Of a stretch of DNA of 33,347 nt, positions 1 to 7,188 are shown in pieces. Both the position numbers and the translations under genes were made by a program. The DNA is taken from contig JAGQUM010000007.1 of NCBI GenBank assembly GCA_020438485.1, positions 2,219 to 35,565 on the forward strand, given 5' to 3'. The stretch comes from Thermoleophilia bacterium. GTDB taxonomy: Bacteria; Actinomycetota; Thermoleophilia; Miltoncostaeales; Miltoncostaeaceae. The notes under the pieces are model-generated. The model was not told the DNA's origin, did no database searches, and was given only the letters and a program-made list of their open reading frames with translations. Numbering within the stretch: position 1 is the stretch's first letter; each line of letters starts with the position of its first letter.

Positions 1-701
1 AGGTCACCGACCCGAAGGCCGCGACGTACGAGATCGCCGACTTCATCCAGGGCATCGAGCAGATCACGGTCACGACGCTGCGCAACGTGATCGGTGGCAT
101 GTCCCTGGAGCGCACGCTGACCTCGCGGGACGACATCAACCGCCAGCTGCGCGGCGTGCTGGACGAGGCCACGGGCCGCTGGGGCATCCGCGTGAACCGC
201 GTCGAGCTGAAGTCCATCGACCCCCCGGCCTCCATCCAGCAGGCCATGGAGACGCAGATGCGCGCCGACCGCGACAAGCGCGCCGCCATCCTCTACGCCG
301 AGGGCGAGAAGCAGTCGGCGATCCTCACGGCGGAGGGCCAGCAGCAGTCCGCCGTCCTCCAGGCGCAGGGTCAGCGCGACGCCGAGATCCTGAAGGCAGA
401 GGGGCAGGCGAAGGCCATCGAGACGGTCTTCGGGGCCATCCACGAAGGGCGCCCCGACGAGGGCCTGCTGGCGTACCAGTACCTGCAGATGCTGCCGCAG
501 CTCGCGAACGGCACGGCCAACAAGGTATGGGTCGTGCCCACCGAGTTCGCCAGCACGCTGGGCAAGGCCGGGCCGCTGCTCGAGGCGCTGGGCATCGGGG
601 CCGGCGGCCAGGACGTCCCGCCGCCCCCGCCGCAGCAGGCGGCGCCGCCGCGCGGACCCCACGCACCGGGCCATCCCCCGGGGCCGCCCGCCCCGCGCTG
701 A
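1..701 (+). CDS. SPFH/band-7 (stomatin/slipin-like) protein, 5' end missing
   Basis: The reading frame is open from base 3 and ends at TGA 699-701, so only the C-terminal part is present. The translation includes VTTLRNVIGGMSLERTLTSR, followed by a stretch ending VNRVELKSIDPP; this is the conserved second half of the band-7 domain of stomatin/slipin proteins. It is followed by an Ala/Glu/Gln-rich helix with repeated AEGQ/AQGQ units, typical of the coiled coil that drives oligomerisation. A Pro-rich tail ends the protein. Family members are anchored by an N-terminal hairpin or TM segment (outside this window) and form large rings on membrane microdomains, often next to an NfeD-type partner. 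The partner, if any, lies to the left. The next gene starts about 220 bases downstream on the same strand and looks independent. Family assignment is firm; the exact cellular role is unknown. Confidence 0.9.
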   Translation, partial: VTDPKAATYEIADFIQGIEQITVTTLRNVIGGMSLERTLTSRDDINRQLRGVLDEATGRWGIRVNRVELKSIDPPASIQQAMETQMRADRDKRAAILYAEGEKQSAILTAEGQQQSAVLQAQGQRDAEILKAEGQAKAIETVFGAIHEGRPDEGLLAYQYLQMLPQLANGTANKVWVVPTEFASTLGKAGPLLEALGIGAGGQDVPPPPPQQAAPPRGPHAPGHPPGPPAPR

Positions 702-776
702 GGCCGCGCGCGGGAGCAGTTCGCCGGGATCGCCGGGCGGGCGTCGCCGGGGCCTTCCGGCGATGGCGGCGACGTG

Positions 777-921
777 TAGCCTTGCGGACCACTCACCCGC
801 GGGTGTCCCGCCGAACGATTTCGGTCTTTCCGGAGCGCACGGTCGAATCCCCGGCGGGTGGCCGTTTTCCGGGCGTCGGCGCCGGTGCCGACGCCCGTCA
901 CCGCCGAACCGAGGACACCCA
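777..921 (+). promoter_or_regulatory. Leader region of the pnt operon: -10 box and two hairpins
   Basis: TAGCCT at 777-782 looks like an actinobacterial -10 box; no convincing -35 is seen. Two dyads follow: a 5-bp stem (811-815 with 820-824, loop CGAT) followed by TCTTT, which could be a weak terminator for the upstream SPFH gene, and a perfect 10-bp stem GGGCGTCGGC (871-880) with GCCGACGCCC (887-896), loop GCCGGT. The second lacks a T-run. It sits 25 bases before a short ORF with its own ribosome binding site, so a role in attenuation or translation control is possible but unproven. Confidence 0.4.
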
Positions 922-981
922 ATGACCGCCGCCCTCCGCCTCGCGCCCGGCGCCGCCGCCCGCGCCGGGGTCACGCCATGA
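922..981 (+). CDS. Candidate 19-residue leader peptide coupled to pntAA
   Basis: ATG at 922 opens a 19-codon frame (MTAALRLAPGAAARAGVTP) whose stop TGA (979-981) overlaps the ATG of pntAA (978-980) as ATGA. GAGGA at 911-915 lies 6 bases before the ATG and is the only good Shine-Dalgarno in the region, while pntAA itself has only GGGGT in front of it. This suggests ribosomes load here and reinitiate at pntAA. The peptide has no clear run of one amino acid that would mark classical attenuation. The alternative is that the frame is open by chance in GC-rich DNA. Confidence 0.4.
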   Translation: MTAALRLAPGAAARAGVTP

Positions 982-2204
982 GCACCGCCGCGGGGGGCGT
1001 GACCATCGGGGTGCCGCGCGAGACGCTGGACGCCGAGACCCGCGTCGCCATGACACCCGCCGCGCTCACCGGTCTCACGAAGGCCGGCGCGCGGGTGATC
1101 ATCGAGTCCGGGGCGGGGGCCGCGGCCGGGTTCACCGACGACGCCTACGCCGAGAAGGGCGCCACCGTCGGCGCGCGTGAGGCGGCCCTCGGGGCCGACG
1201 TCGTCGCAGTGGTGCGGGCCGTTCCGCGGGGCGGCCTCGAGAACCTGCGCGCCGGGCAGGTGCTGGTGGGCATGGCCACCCCGTTCGCCACCCCTGACGC
1301 CGTCGCGGCGTTCGCCGACCGCGGGGTCCGCCTGCACGCCTTGGAACTGGTGCCGCGCACCACGCGTGCCCAGGCGATGGACGTGCTGTCGTCCCAGGCC
1401 AACATCGCCGGCTACAAGGCCGTTCTGCTGGCCGCGGAGGCGCTGCCGAAGGTGTTCCCCCTGCTCACCACCGCGGCCGGCACCATCCCGCCCGCCAAGG
1501 TGTTCATCGTGGGCGCAGGCGTGGCGGGCCTGTCGGCCATCGCCACCGCCCGCCGTCTGGGCGCCGTGGTGGAGGCCTACGACGTGCGCTCCGCGGTGAA
1601 GGAGGAGGTTCAGAGCCTGGGCGCGCGGTTCGTCGAGCTGCCGTTGGAGACCGGCCAGCAGGGCGAGGGTTCCGGCGCGTACGCCCAGCAGATGTCCGAG
1701 GAGACCATCCGCCGGCAGCAGGATCTGATGACCAAGACCGTCGCGGCCAGCGACGTCATCATCACCACCGCCCAGGTCCAGGGCGCCAAGGCCCCCGTGA
1801 TCATCACGGAGGAGATGGTGAGGGCCATGTCCCCCGGCGCCGTCATCGTGGACCTCGCCGCCGAGCAGGGCGGCAACGTGGCCGTCACGAGGGCGGGCGA
1901 GACCGTGGACGTCGGGGGCGTCCGCGTGATCGGACCCGTCAACGTCCCCGGCACGGTCCCGGCCCACTCCAGCCTGGTGTACGCGAAGAACGTCGCGAAC
2001 TTCCTGGCGCTCATGGTGAAGGACGGGGTCCTGCACGACGAGGTCGACGACGACATCGTGCGCGACAGCCTCGTGGCCCACGGCGGCCAGGTCACCAGCA
2101 ACCGGGTGCGGGAGATGCTGGGGCTGGAACCCATCACGCCCCCCGCGCCGCCCGCGCAGGAACCCGACGACACCGACCCGCCCGCCGAGGGGAGCGCCGG
2201 ATGA
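978..2204 (+). CDS. pntAA: NAD(P) transhydrogenase subunit alpha part 1 (NAD-binding)
   Basis: 408 residues. The product is the soluble domain I of proton-translocating transhydrogenase (NADH + NADP+ to NAD+ + NADPH, driven by the proton gradient). It starts with IGVPRETLDAETRVAMTP, the alanine-dehydrogenase/PntA N-terminal signature, and contains the Rossmann loop VGAGVAGLSAIATARRLGA near residue 170 and the mobile-loop region QDLMTKTVAASDVIITTAQV. The C-terminal tail is Pro-rich. The frame is open upstream, but homology begins just after the ATG at 978, which overlaps the stop of a short leader ORF. The stop overlaps pntAB (ATGA). The separate PntAA/PntAB arrangement, rather than the fused PntA of E. 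coli, is common in Actinomycetota and Rhodospirillum-type operons. Confidence 0.95.
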   Translation: MSTAAGGVTIGVPRETLDAETRVAMTPAALTGLTKAGARVIIESGAGAAAGFTDDAYAEKGATVGAREAALGADVVAVVRAVPRGGLENLRAGQVLVGMATPFATPDAVAAFADRGVRLHALELVPRTTRAQAMDVLSSQANIAGYKAVLLAAEALPKVFPLLTTAAGTIPPAKVFIVGAGVAGLSAIATARRLGAVVEAYDVRSAVKEEVQSLGARFVELPLETGQQGEGSGAYAQQMSEETIRRQQDLMTKTVAASDVIITTAQVQGAKAPVIITEEMVRAMSPGAVIVDLAAEQGGNVAVTRAGETVDVGGVRVIGPVNVPGTVPAHSSLVYAKNVANFLALMVKDGVLHDEVDDDIVRDSLVAHGGQVTSNRVREMLGLEPITPPAPPAQEPDDTDPPAEGSAG

Positions 2205-2527
2205 CCGCCGACGTCATCATCACCAGCCTGTTCGTGTTCGCCCTGGCCGGCTTCCTGGGCTTCACGGTCATCAGCAAGGTCCCGAAGCTGTTGCACACCC
2301 CGCTGATGGCGCTCACGAACGCGCTGTCCGCCATCTCGCTGGTGGGCTCGCTGCTGATCCTGGGGCACACCGAGACCACGTACGCGCGGGTCCTGGGATT
2401 CATCGCCGTGCTGGCCTCCACGATCAACGTGGTCGGTGGATTCCTCATCACGGACCGCATGCTGAAGATGTTCAAGCCCGCCGAGAAGCGGGCCCCGGCG
2501 TCGCCGCGCGGGGAGGCGGGGCCGTGA
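2201..2527 (+). CDS. pntAB: NAD(P) transhydrogenase subunit alpha part 2 (membrane)
   Basis: 108 residues, with at least three hydrophobic helices. It corresponds to the membrane part that is fused to the C-terminus of PntA in E. coli. Recognisable features are FLGFTVISKVPKLLHTPLM, characteristic of the alpha-subunit membrane domain, and GFIAVLASTINVVGGFLITDRML. Together with PntB it forms the proton channel (domain II). The start overlaps the pntAA stop and its stop overlaps the GTG of pntB, so all three subunits should be translationally coupled in equal amounts. Confidence 0.95.
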   Translation: MTADVIITSLFVFALAGFLGFTVISKVPKLLHTPLMALTNALSAISLVGSLLILGHTETTYARVLGFIAVLASTINVVGGFLITDRMLKMFKPAEKRAPASPRGEAGP

Positions 2528-3927
2528 GGGAGAACCTGATTCAGCTGGCCTACCTGGTGGCCGTCATCGGCTTCGGGCTGTCCCTGTACTGGATGAACAG
2601 CGCCAAGACCGCCCGACGGGGCGTGCTGGCCGGCGAGATCGCGTTCGCGATCGCCATCGTGGCCACCCTGGCCTATCCGGGCGTCACCGGCACCGGCTGG
2701 GTGCTGATCATCATTGCGATCGCCATCGGCACCGCCATCGGCATCCCGCTGGGCCTCAAGGTGCCAATGACCGCGATGCCCGAGCGCATCGCGCTCAGCC
2801 ACGCCTTCGGCGCGCTGGCCGTGGCGTGCGTCGGCGTCGCCCATTACTTCCTCGACTGGGAGCACTTCGGCAAGTTCGAGATCGCCGTGATCGGCATCGA
2901 GATCCTGCTCGGTGGCCTGGTGTTCACCGGCAGCCTCATGGCCGCGGGCAAGCTGCACGAGATGCTGCCCCAGCGGCCCATCCTGTTCGCGGGCCAGAAC
3001 TACGCGAACTTCGCGCTGATCGGCGTGGGCCTCGCGATCGTCGCGTTCCTGATGTTCAACCCGGACCAGACGTGGCTGATCCCGGTGCTGGCGTGCCTCG
3101 CGCTGCTCATCGGCGTGGCCCTCATCGTCCCCATCGGGGGCGCCGACATGCCCACGGTCATCGCCCTGCTCAACAGCTACGCCGGGCTCTCGGCGGCGGC
3201 GCTGGGCCTCGTCCTCAACAACAAGCTGCTGATCGTGGCGGGCGCGCTGGACGGCACCGCCGGCCTCATCCTGGCCATCATCATGTGCCGCGCCATGAAC
3301 CGCTCGTTCCGGAACGTGCTGTTCGGGGCGTTCGGCGCGGTCGACGAGACCGCGGTGGAGGGCGGAGGCGACCAGGGCCAGGTGCGCTCGGCCTCCACGG
3401 ACGAAGCGGCGGAGATCATGAAGATGGCGCGCAGCGTCGTCATCGTGCCCGGCTACGGCATGGCCGTGGCGCAGGCCCAGCACAAGGTGCGGGAGCTGGC
3501 CGACACCCTGGAGGCGGAGGGAGTCGACGTGAAGTTCGCCATCCACCCCGTCGCGGGCCGCATGCCCGGTCACATGAACGTGCTCCTCGCCGAGGCCAAC
3601 GTCCCGTACGAGAAGCTGCTGGACATGGACGAGATCAACGCCGACTTCCCGCAGGTCGACGTGGTGCTGGTGCTGGGCGCGAACGACGTGGTGAACCCAT
3701 CCGCCCGCCACGTCAAGACCAGCCCCATCTACGGAATGCCGATCCTCAACGTGGATCAGGCGCAGTGCATCATGGTCGTGAAGCGGTCCATGCGCTCGGG
3801 CTTCGCCGGCATTGAGAACGAGCTGTTCTTCAACCCCAAGACCCTGATGGTGTTCGGCGACGCCAAACAGGTCGTGAGCGAGCTGACGCTGGATGTGTCG
3901 GGTCAGAGGGATGCGATCGGTCTATGA
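2524..3927 (+). CDS. pntB: NAD(P) transhydrogenase subunit beta
   Basis: 467 residues. The N-terminal two-fifths or so is membrane domain with several helices; the ALSHAFGAL motif carries His93, which aligns with the channel histidine (His91) of E. coli PntB. The C-terminal domain III binds NADP(H): VIVPGYGMAVAQAQHKV, then AIHPVAGRMPGHMNVLLAEA and VLVLGANDVVNPSA. Length agrees with the family. It starts at GTG 2524, overlapping pntAB by four bases, and ends over the ATG of the next small gene. The complete pnt set suggests that NADPH for biosynthesis is drawn from NADH. Confidence 0.96.
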   Translation: MRENLIQLAYLVAVIGFGLSLYWMNSAKTARRGVLAGEIAFAIAIVATLAYPGVTGTGWVLIIIAIAIGTAIGIPLGLKVPMTAMPERIALSHAFGALAVACVGVAHYFLDWEHFGKFEIAVIGIEILLGGLVFTGSLMAAGKLHEMLPQRPILFAGQNYANFALIGVGLAIVAFLMFNPDQTWLIPVLACLALLIGVALIVPIGGADMPTVIALLNSYAGLSAAALGLVLNNKLLIVAGALDGTAGLILAIIMCRAMNRSFRNVLFGAFGAVDETAVEGGGDQGQVRSASTDEAAEIMKMARSVVIVPGYGMAVAQAQHKVRELADTLEAEGVDVKFAIHPVAGRMPGHMNVLLAEANVPYEKLLDMDEINADFPQVDVVLVLGANDVVNPSARHVKTSPIYGMPILNVDQAQCIMVVKRSMRSGFAGIENELFFNPKTLMVFGDAKQVVSELTLDVSGQRDAIGL

Positions 3928-4307
3928 ATGAGACGACGGGCAACCCGGCCATGCGGCGAGCCACCACGTGGCTGGCGCTCTTCATCACGCTGGGCATCGC
4001 CGTGCAGGCGTATCTGGCCATGTCCGCGTATGCCGGCGCCGGGGCCGACGCGTTGGACGTCCACAAGACGTTCGGCACCGTCGTCCTGCTCGCGGCCCTC
4101 GTGATTGCGGTCACGACGTACTACGGCTTTCCCGACAGGCGGGGCCTGGTATGGCACGCGGCGACCGTGCCGGTGATCCTTGCCGTGCAGATCTCGCTCT
4201 CCCGGGCCGACTCCTGGCTCGGCGGCCTGCACGGCTTCCTCGCCATCGCCGCCGCGGTCGCGGCGAGCAGCCTCGCGGCCATGGTCATGCGCGCGGGCCG
4301 CGCCTGA
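3924..4307 (+). CDS. Small four-helix membrane protein following pntB
   Basis: 127 residues with about four hydrophobic segments (roughly 12-35, 48-67, 76-92, 100-122). Two histidines occur in similar settings at the start of helices (DVHKTFGTVVLL and GLHGFLAIAAA), a layout seen in small uncharacterised membrane families such as DUF6220; I am not certain of that family name. The ATG at 3924 overlaps the pntB stop (ATGA); a second ATG at 3928 is possible. Coupling to pntB suggests co-expression with transhydrogenase, but no enzymatic motif is visible and the role is unknown. No terminator is evident between it and the next gene. Confidence 0.75.
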   Translation: MNETTGNPAMRRATTWLALFITLGIAVQAYLAMSAYAGAGADALDVHKTFGTVVLLAALVIAVTTYYGFPDRRGLVWHAATVPVILAVQISLSRADSWLGGLHGFLAIAAAVAASSLAAMVMRAGRA

Positions 4308-4349
4308 CACACGCTTACGGGACCGCCGCCCACCCGCGGCGGTTCACGC

Positions 4350-4367
4350 TAACGTGCCGGTACGACG
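4350..4367 (+). promoter_or_regulatory. Candidate leaderless promoter of the DUF218 gene
   Basis: TAACGT (4350-4355) resembles a -10 box. Transcription would start near 4362, where the in-frame codon is ACG. The spacing of six bases equals that seen in front of modA, the lipase, MarR and SHOCT genes. The rest of 4308-4460 holds no other recognisable element. Confidence 0.35.
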
Positions 4368-4460
4368 CTCCTCGGCACCACATCCGCCGGCCGCCGTCGC
4401 GGCTCGATCTTCGCCCGCTCCCGCTCGCGCCGCCGGCTCCGCCGCCGGCTGCTGATCGGC

Positions 4461-5132
4461 GTGGCGGCGATCGCGTTCGTCGTGTTCGGCGGGCGCGTCA
4501 TCATGCTGCTGGCCGCCGCCGGCACGCCGGGTGGCGGTGAACTGGCCCCGCTCGGGCCCGGGGAGCACCGCGTGGCCATCGTGTTCGGCGCGGGCCTTGC
4601 TCCCGGAGGGCGCCCGTCGCCGCTGCTGGACGACCGCCTGCGAGCCGGGGAGGACCTGCTGCGGCGCGGCATCGTCGACCGGCTGCTGATGACCGGCGAC
4701 AACAGCACGACCACGTACAACGAACCCAGCGCGATGCGGCGGGCGTCCATCGACCGCGGCGTGGACCCGGACGCGATCGCCCTGGACTACGGGGGCCGGC
4801 GCACCTGGGACTCGTGCAAGCGCGCCCGCGAGGTTTTCGGCGTGCGGCACGCCGTGGTGGTGTCCAACGACTTCCACCGTGCCCGGACCGTGGCGGAGTG
4901 CCGCGAGGCCGGGGTCGACGTGGACGGCGCCGTCGGCACGTCCACCCGCAAGTACGGCCTCGGTACGCGCACGTCGTGGCAGGTGCGCGAGCTGGGCGCG
5001 TCGTGGCGCGGCGTGATCGACACGTGGATCCACCACCCCGACACCGCCGTCGGCGGCGACCCCATCGACATCTACGACCCGGCGGCCGTGCGGGCGTCGC
5101 TCACGCCCGCCGATCGGGCCTACCGGCCCTAG
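4461..5132 (+). CDS. DUF218 (SanA/YdcF-like) membrane-anchored protein
   Basis: 223 residues from the GTG at 4461. A hydrophobic N-terminal anchor is followed by a DUF218 domain: AIVFGAGLAPGGRPSPLLDDRLRAG, LLMTGDNSTTTYNEP, an acidic/Arg cluster GGRRTWDSCKRAREVFG, and VVVSNDFHRARTVAECREAG. This order is typical of SanA/YdcF proteins, which are linked to envelope integrity and vancomycin exclusion, though their biochemical activity is not settled. The same frame stays open upstream to 4353 and encodes an Arg-rich stretch (RSRSRRRLRRRLLIG) that would make a sensible cytoplasmic tail before the TM helix, but it contains no ATG, GTG or TTG; the true start may be further left. The gene is convergent with the protease gene, with 3 bases between the stops. 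Confidence 0.82.
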   Translation: MAAIAFVVFGGRVIMLLAAAGTPGGGELAPLGPGEHRVAIVFGAGLAPGGRPSPLLDDRLRAGEDLLRRGIVDRLLMTGDNSTTTYNEPSAMRRASIDRGVDPDAIALDYGGRRTWDSCKRAREVFGVRHAVVVSNDFHRARTVAECREAGVDVDGAVGTSTRKYGLGTRTSWQVRELGASWRGVIDTWIHHPDTAVGGDPIDIYDPAAVRASLTPADRAYRP

Positions 5133-5135
5133 CCG

Positions 5136-6557
5136 CTACTGCGGCGGGCTCGTGGCGAACGGGATCGTCAGCGTCTGCCCGGCCGGGTTCGCGTCGGTCT
5201 GCACCGTGAACGACGCGCGGTCGGACGGACCCGACTTCACGGCCTGGCAGTAGCCCTGCAGCGTGCCGTCGAGATCCTGCCCGTTGATGGACGAGATGTA
5301 CGAGCCCTTCGGCCACCCCGCTTTGGCGGCCGGCGAGCCCGGCACCACGCGCAACACGGCGATGCCGGGTTTCGTGATGGCCGAGCTGTTGAGCCGGCTG
5401 GGGTCGGGCACGTAGGTGAGGCCGACGCCGACCCAGTAGAACGAACGACCCTTCGCGAGATCCGGCACGATCTCCTTCACGCGGTCCACGCCGATGGCGT
5501 AGTTCTGTCCCTGGATGAGCCGCTCCCCCCGCTGGGTGACGCCGGCGGAGTTGACGCCCACCAGCCGTCCCTGCATGTCGACAAGCGGTCCGCCGGAGTT
5601 GCCCGGGTTGATGGGCGTGTCGGTCTGGATGACGTTGGGGTACGCCGGCACGTCCACCGCGTCGCGCTGGTCGTAGCTGGTCTTGGCCACCGACACGACA
5701 CCGGTGTTCGTGGTGAGCTGGGCCTGCGCGGACGCGCTTCCCGGGTAGCCGATGGCCACCACGCTGTCGCCCTCGCGCAGCCCGGTCTGCGATGCCAGCG
5801 GAAGGGTCGTCAGGCCCTTTGTGTCGGCCACCTTGAGCACCGCCAGGTCCTCACACGGGGCGCTGCCCATCAGCTTCGCCGCCCGCGGCGTGCCGTCCAC
5901 GACGACCTGATAGTTCTCGCCCTCGTTGACGACGTGCTGGTTCGTGACGATGAGGCCCTCGGAGGCGTCGTACACCCAGCCGGTGCCCCCGGCGCCGCTG
6001 TCACCCGCGATCGACAGGATGCGCACCGTCGACGGCTTCGCCTTGGCCACGACCTCCGGCACCGTCGGCTGATCGTCTCCGCCGCCGATCACGCCAGTGG
6101 CGACCAGGCCCACCGCGCCCGCCACCGCGGCGATGGCCAGCACGCCCACGCCGATCGCGATGCGGTTGCTGCGGCGCAGCTTGATGCGCTCCACCGTCGA
6201 CGCGGACCGCGCCCCGTCGCGCAGATCCACCGGCACCACGCCGATCGTGGTGGCCTGCGAGGACGGCTTCGTGATCGCGGCACGCAGCACGGTCTCGCCG
6301 ATCTGGATCTGCTCGCCGCCCTGCAGCAGCACGGGGCTGGTGATGCGGTGGCCGTTGACGAACGTGCCGTTGGCCGACTGCATGTCGTGCACCTCGGCCC
6401 GGCCGTCGCCGTAGACGCGCAGAAACGCGTGCTGGCGCGACGCCCGGTCGTCGCTCACCACCAGCGCGCACGACCCGTCGCGGCCGATCGTGAACCTCTC
6501 ACCGGAGGCCTCGACCGAACGGCCCGCCTCCCCACCCGTCTCGAACGTCAGCCACAT
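5136..6557 (-). CDS. FHA-domain HtrA-like serine protease (FHA-TM-trypsin-PDZ)
   Basis: 473 residues. Residues 1-95 form an FHA phosphothreonine-binding domain (IGRD at 24-27, S40 and H43 in ASRQHA, NGTFVNG at 63-69). A basic stretch and one TM helix (about 133-157) lead to a trypsin-like domain with His208 (TNQHVV), Asp237 (CEDLAVL) and Ser321 (GNSGGP), then a C-terminal PDZ domain (about 376-470). Topology predicts FHA in the cytoplasm and protease outside, as in HtrA/DegP proteins that handle misfolded envelope proteins. All catalytic residues are present. The N-terminal FHA fusion is unusual and suggests control by Ser/Thr kinases. QATTIG (101-106) between the FHA domain and the TM helix could be a phosphorylation site; this is speculation. 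GGAGGG lies eight bases before the ATG and TAGGAT (6601-6596) is a likely -10. Confidence 0.93.
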   Translation of the reverse strand: MWLTFETGGEAGRSVEASGERFTIGRDGSCALVVSDDRASRQHAFLRVYGDGRAEVHDMQSANGTFVNGHRITSPVLLQGGEQIQIGETVLRAAITKPSSQATTIGVVPVDLRDGARSASTVERIKLRRSNRIAIGVGVLAIAAVAGAVGLVATGVIGGGDDQPTVPEVVAKAKPSTVRILSIAGDSGAGGTGWVYDASEGLIVTNQHVVNEGENYQVVVDGTPRAAKLMGSAPCEDLAVLKVADTKGLTTLPLASQTGLREGDSVVAIGYPGSASAQAQLTTNTGVVSVAKTSYDQRDAVDVPAYPNVIQTDTPINPGNSGGPLVDMQGRLVGVNSAGVTQRGERLIQGQNYAIGVDRVKEIVPDLAKGRSFYWVGVGLTYVPDPSRLNSSAITKPGIAVLRVVPGSPAAKAGWPKGSYISSINGQDLDGTLQGYCQAVKSGPSDRASFTVQTDANPAGQTLTIPFATSPPQ

Positions 6558-6595
6558 CGTCGTCGCCCTCCGGCGTCACTCCACTGGGTTGGTGA

Positions 6596-6601
6596 ATCCT
6601 A
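6596..6601 (-). promoter_or_regulatory. -10 box for the FHA protease gene
   Basis: TAGGAT on the minus strand lies about 39 bases before the ATG at 6557, giving a leader of about 32 bases with GGAGGG as the ribosome binding site. No -35 is recognisable. Confidence 0.4.
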
Positions 6602-6664
6602 TGTCCACCGACCCGACGGGGGGCCCGGCGTTTCGGATGGGCGGTCCGCCTGCCGATAGGGGGG

Positions 6665-6689
6665 TTGCGGGCACGTTTCGTGCTATCGT
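6665..6689 (+). promoter_or_regulatory. Candidate promoter for the tRNA pair
   Basis: TGCTATCGT (6681-6689) reads as an extended -10 (TGn-TATCGT) ending about 17 bases before the tRNA-Val 5' end. TTGCGG at 6665-6670 resembles a -35, but the spacer is only 13 bases, so the -10 part is the stronger evidence. Confidence 0.4.
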
Positions 6690-6706
6690 CCCCCGGCGCC
6701 GATCGA

Positions 6707-6778
6707 GGGCGGTTAGCTCAGCGGTAGAGCACCTGTCTTACACACAGGGGGCCGGCAGTTCGAACCTGTCACCGCCCA
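6707..6778 (+). tRNA. tRNA-Val (anticodon TAC)
   Basis: Acceptor strands GGGCGGT (6707-6713) and ACCGCCC (6771-6777) pair fully, with discriminator A at 6778. The D arm has AGCTCAGCGGTAGAGC, the anticodon stem CCTGT/ACAGG (6732-6736, 6744-6748) encloses loop CTTACAC with anticodon TAC at 6739-6741, and the T arm carries GTTCGAAC. CCA is not encoded. It reads GUA and, by wobble, other valine codons. Confidence 0.96.
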
Positions 6779-6805
6779 CTGCTCCTGCCGCGGGTCGCGC
6801 ACGCT

Positions 6806-6880
6806 GGGGGTGTAGCTCAGTTTGGTTAGAGCACCGGACTGTCAATCCGGAGGCCGCGGGTTCGAGCCCCGTCACTCCCG
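6806..6880 (+). tRNA. tRNA-Asp (anticodon GTC)
   Basis: Acceptor GGGGGTG (6806-6812) pairs with CACTCCC (6873-6879) with one G-T wobble; discriminator G at 6880. Anticodon stem CCGGA/TCCGG encloses CTGTCAA with GTC at 6841-6843; the T arm carries GGTTCGAGCCC. It lies 27 bases after tRNA-Val and probably shares its transcript. CCA is not encoded. Confidence 0.96.
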
Positions 6881-6886
6881 CCTCTG

Positions 6887-6917
6887 AAAGCCTCGCGCAT
6901 GCGGGGCTTTCCTTGTT
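6887..6917 (+). terminator. Rho-independent terminator after the tRNA pair
   Basis: AAAGCCTCGC (6887-6896) pairs with GCGGGGCTTT (6901-6910) over 10 bp with one T-G wobble and a GCAT loop, followed by CCTTGTTT. It lies six bases after tRNA-Asp, so it closes the tRNA transcript. Confidence 0.85.
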
Positions 6918-7188
6918 TGCGGGGCCACAGCCGGCGAACTGACCGGCCGGCGTTCCCGCGGCACGGGGTCAGGCCGCCCGCGGCCGGAAACACGCGTCCC
7001 CTCTCCCGGCTCCCTTCCCCGGATCCCCGCACCTGCCGTCCCCGCCGGTCGGCGAGCGCGCCGCGGGGGTTCCCCGGGGAGCACGACGCGGCCGCCGAAC
7101 ACGGCAGGGTCCGGCGCGGCGACGTCCCCCGAGGCCTCACCGGCTAGGCTGGCTCCCCAAAGGCCACGACCGGGTGGGAGACAACAGC
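6918..7188 (+). promoter_or_regulatory. Intergenic region with -10 box and RBS of the methyltransferase
   Basis: I see no gene here; open frames overlap the tRNA or are GC-rich noise. TAGGCT at 7145-7150 matches the -10 boxes used elsewhere in the window and would give a leader of about 30 bases, with GGGAG at 7176-7180 as ribosome binding site for GTG 7189. Confidence 0.45.

Noticed and set aside
325-925. Overlapping frames on both strands within the SPFH gene end and pnt leader
   Set aside because: Pro/Arg/Ala-rich and without motifs; the SPFH frame explains the coding signal up to 701.
2134-3711. 525-codon open frame antisense to pntAB/pntB
   Set aside because: It is His/Arg/Asp-rich without domain features and lies opposite genes with clear homology; such frames are a by-product of high GC at third codon positions.
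6826-7140. 104-codon frame on the minus strand covering tRNA-Asp
   Set aside because: Its C-terminal part (GSDGARTRGLRIDSPVL) is merely the translated complement of the tRNA, a well-known spurious product, and the rest is intergenic.
6806-7188. tRNA-Asp as an integration site for a mobile element
   Set aside because: No integrase, direct repeat of the tRNA 3' end or change in composition was seen; the following methyltransferase and mod genes look native.
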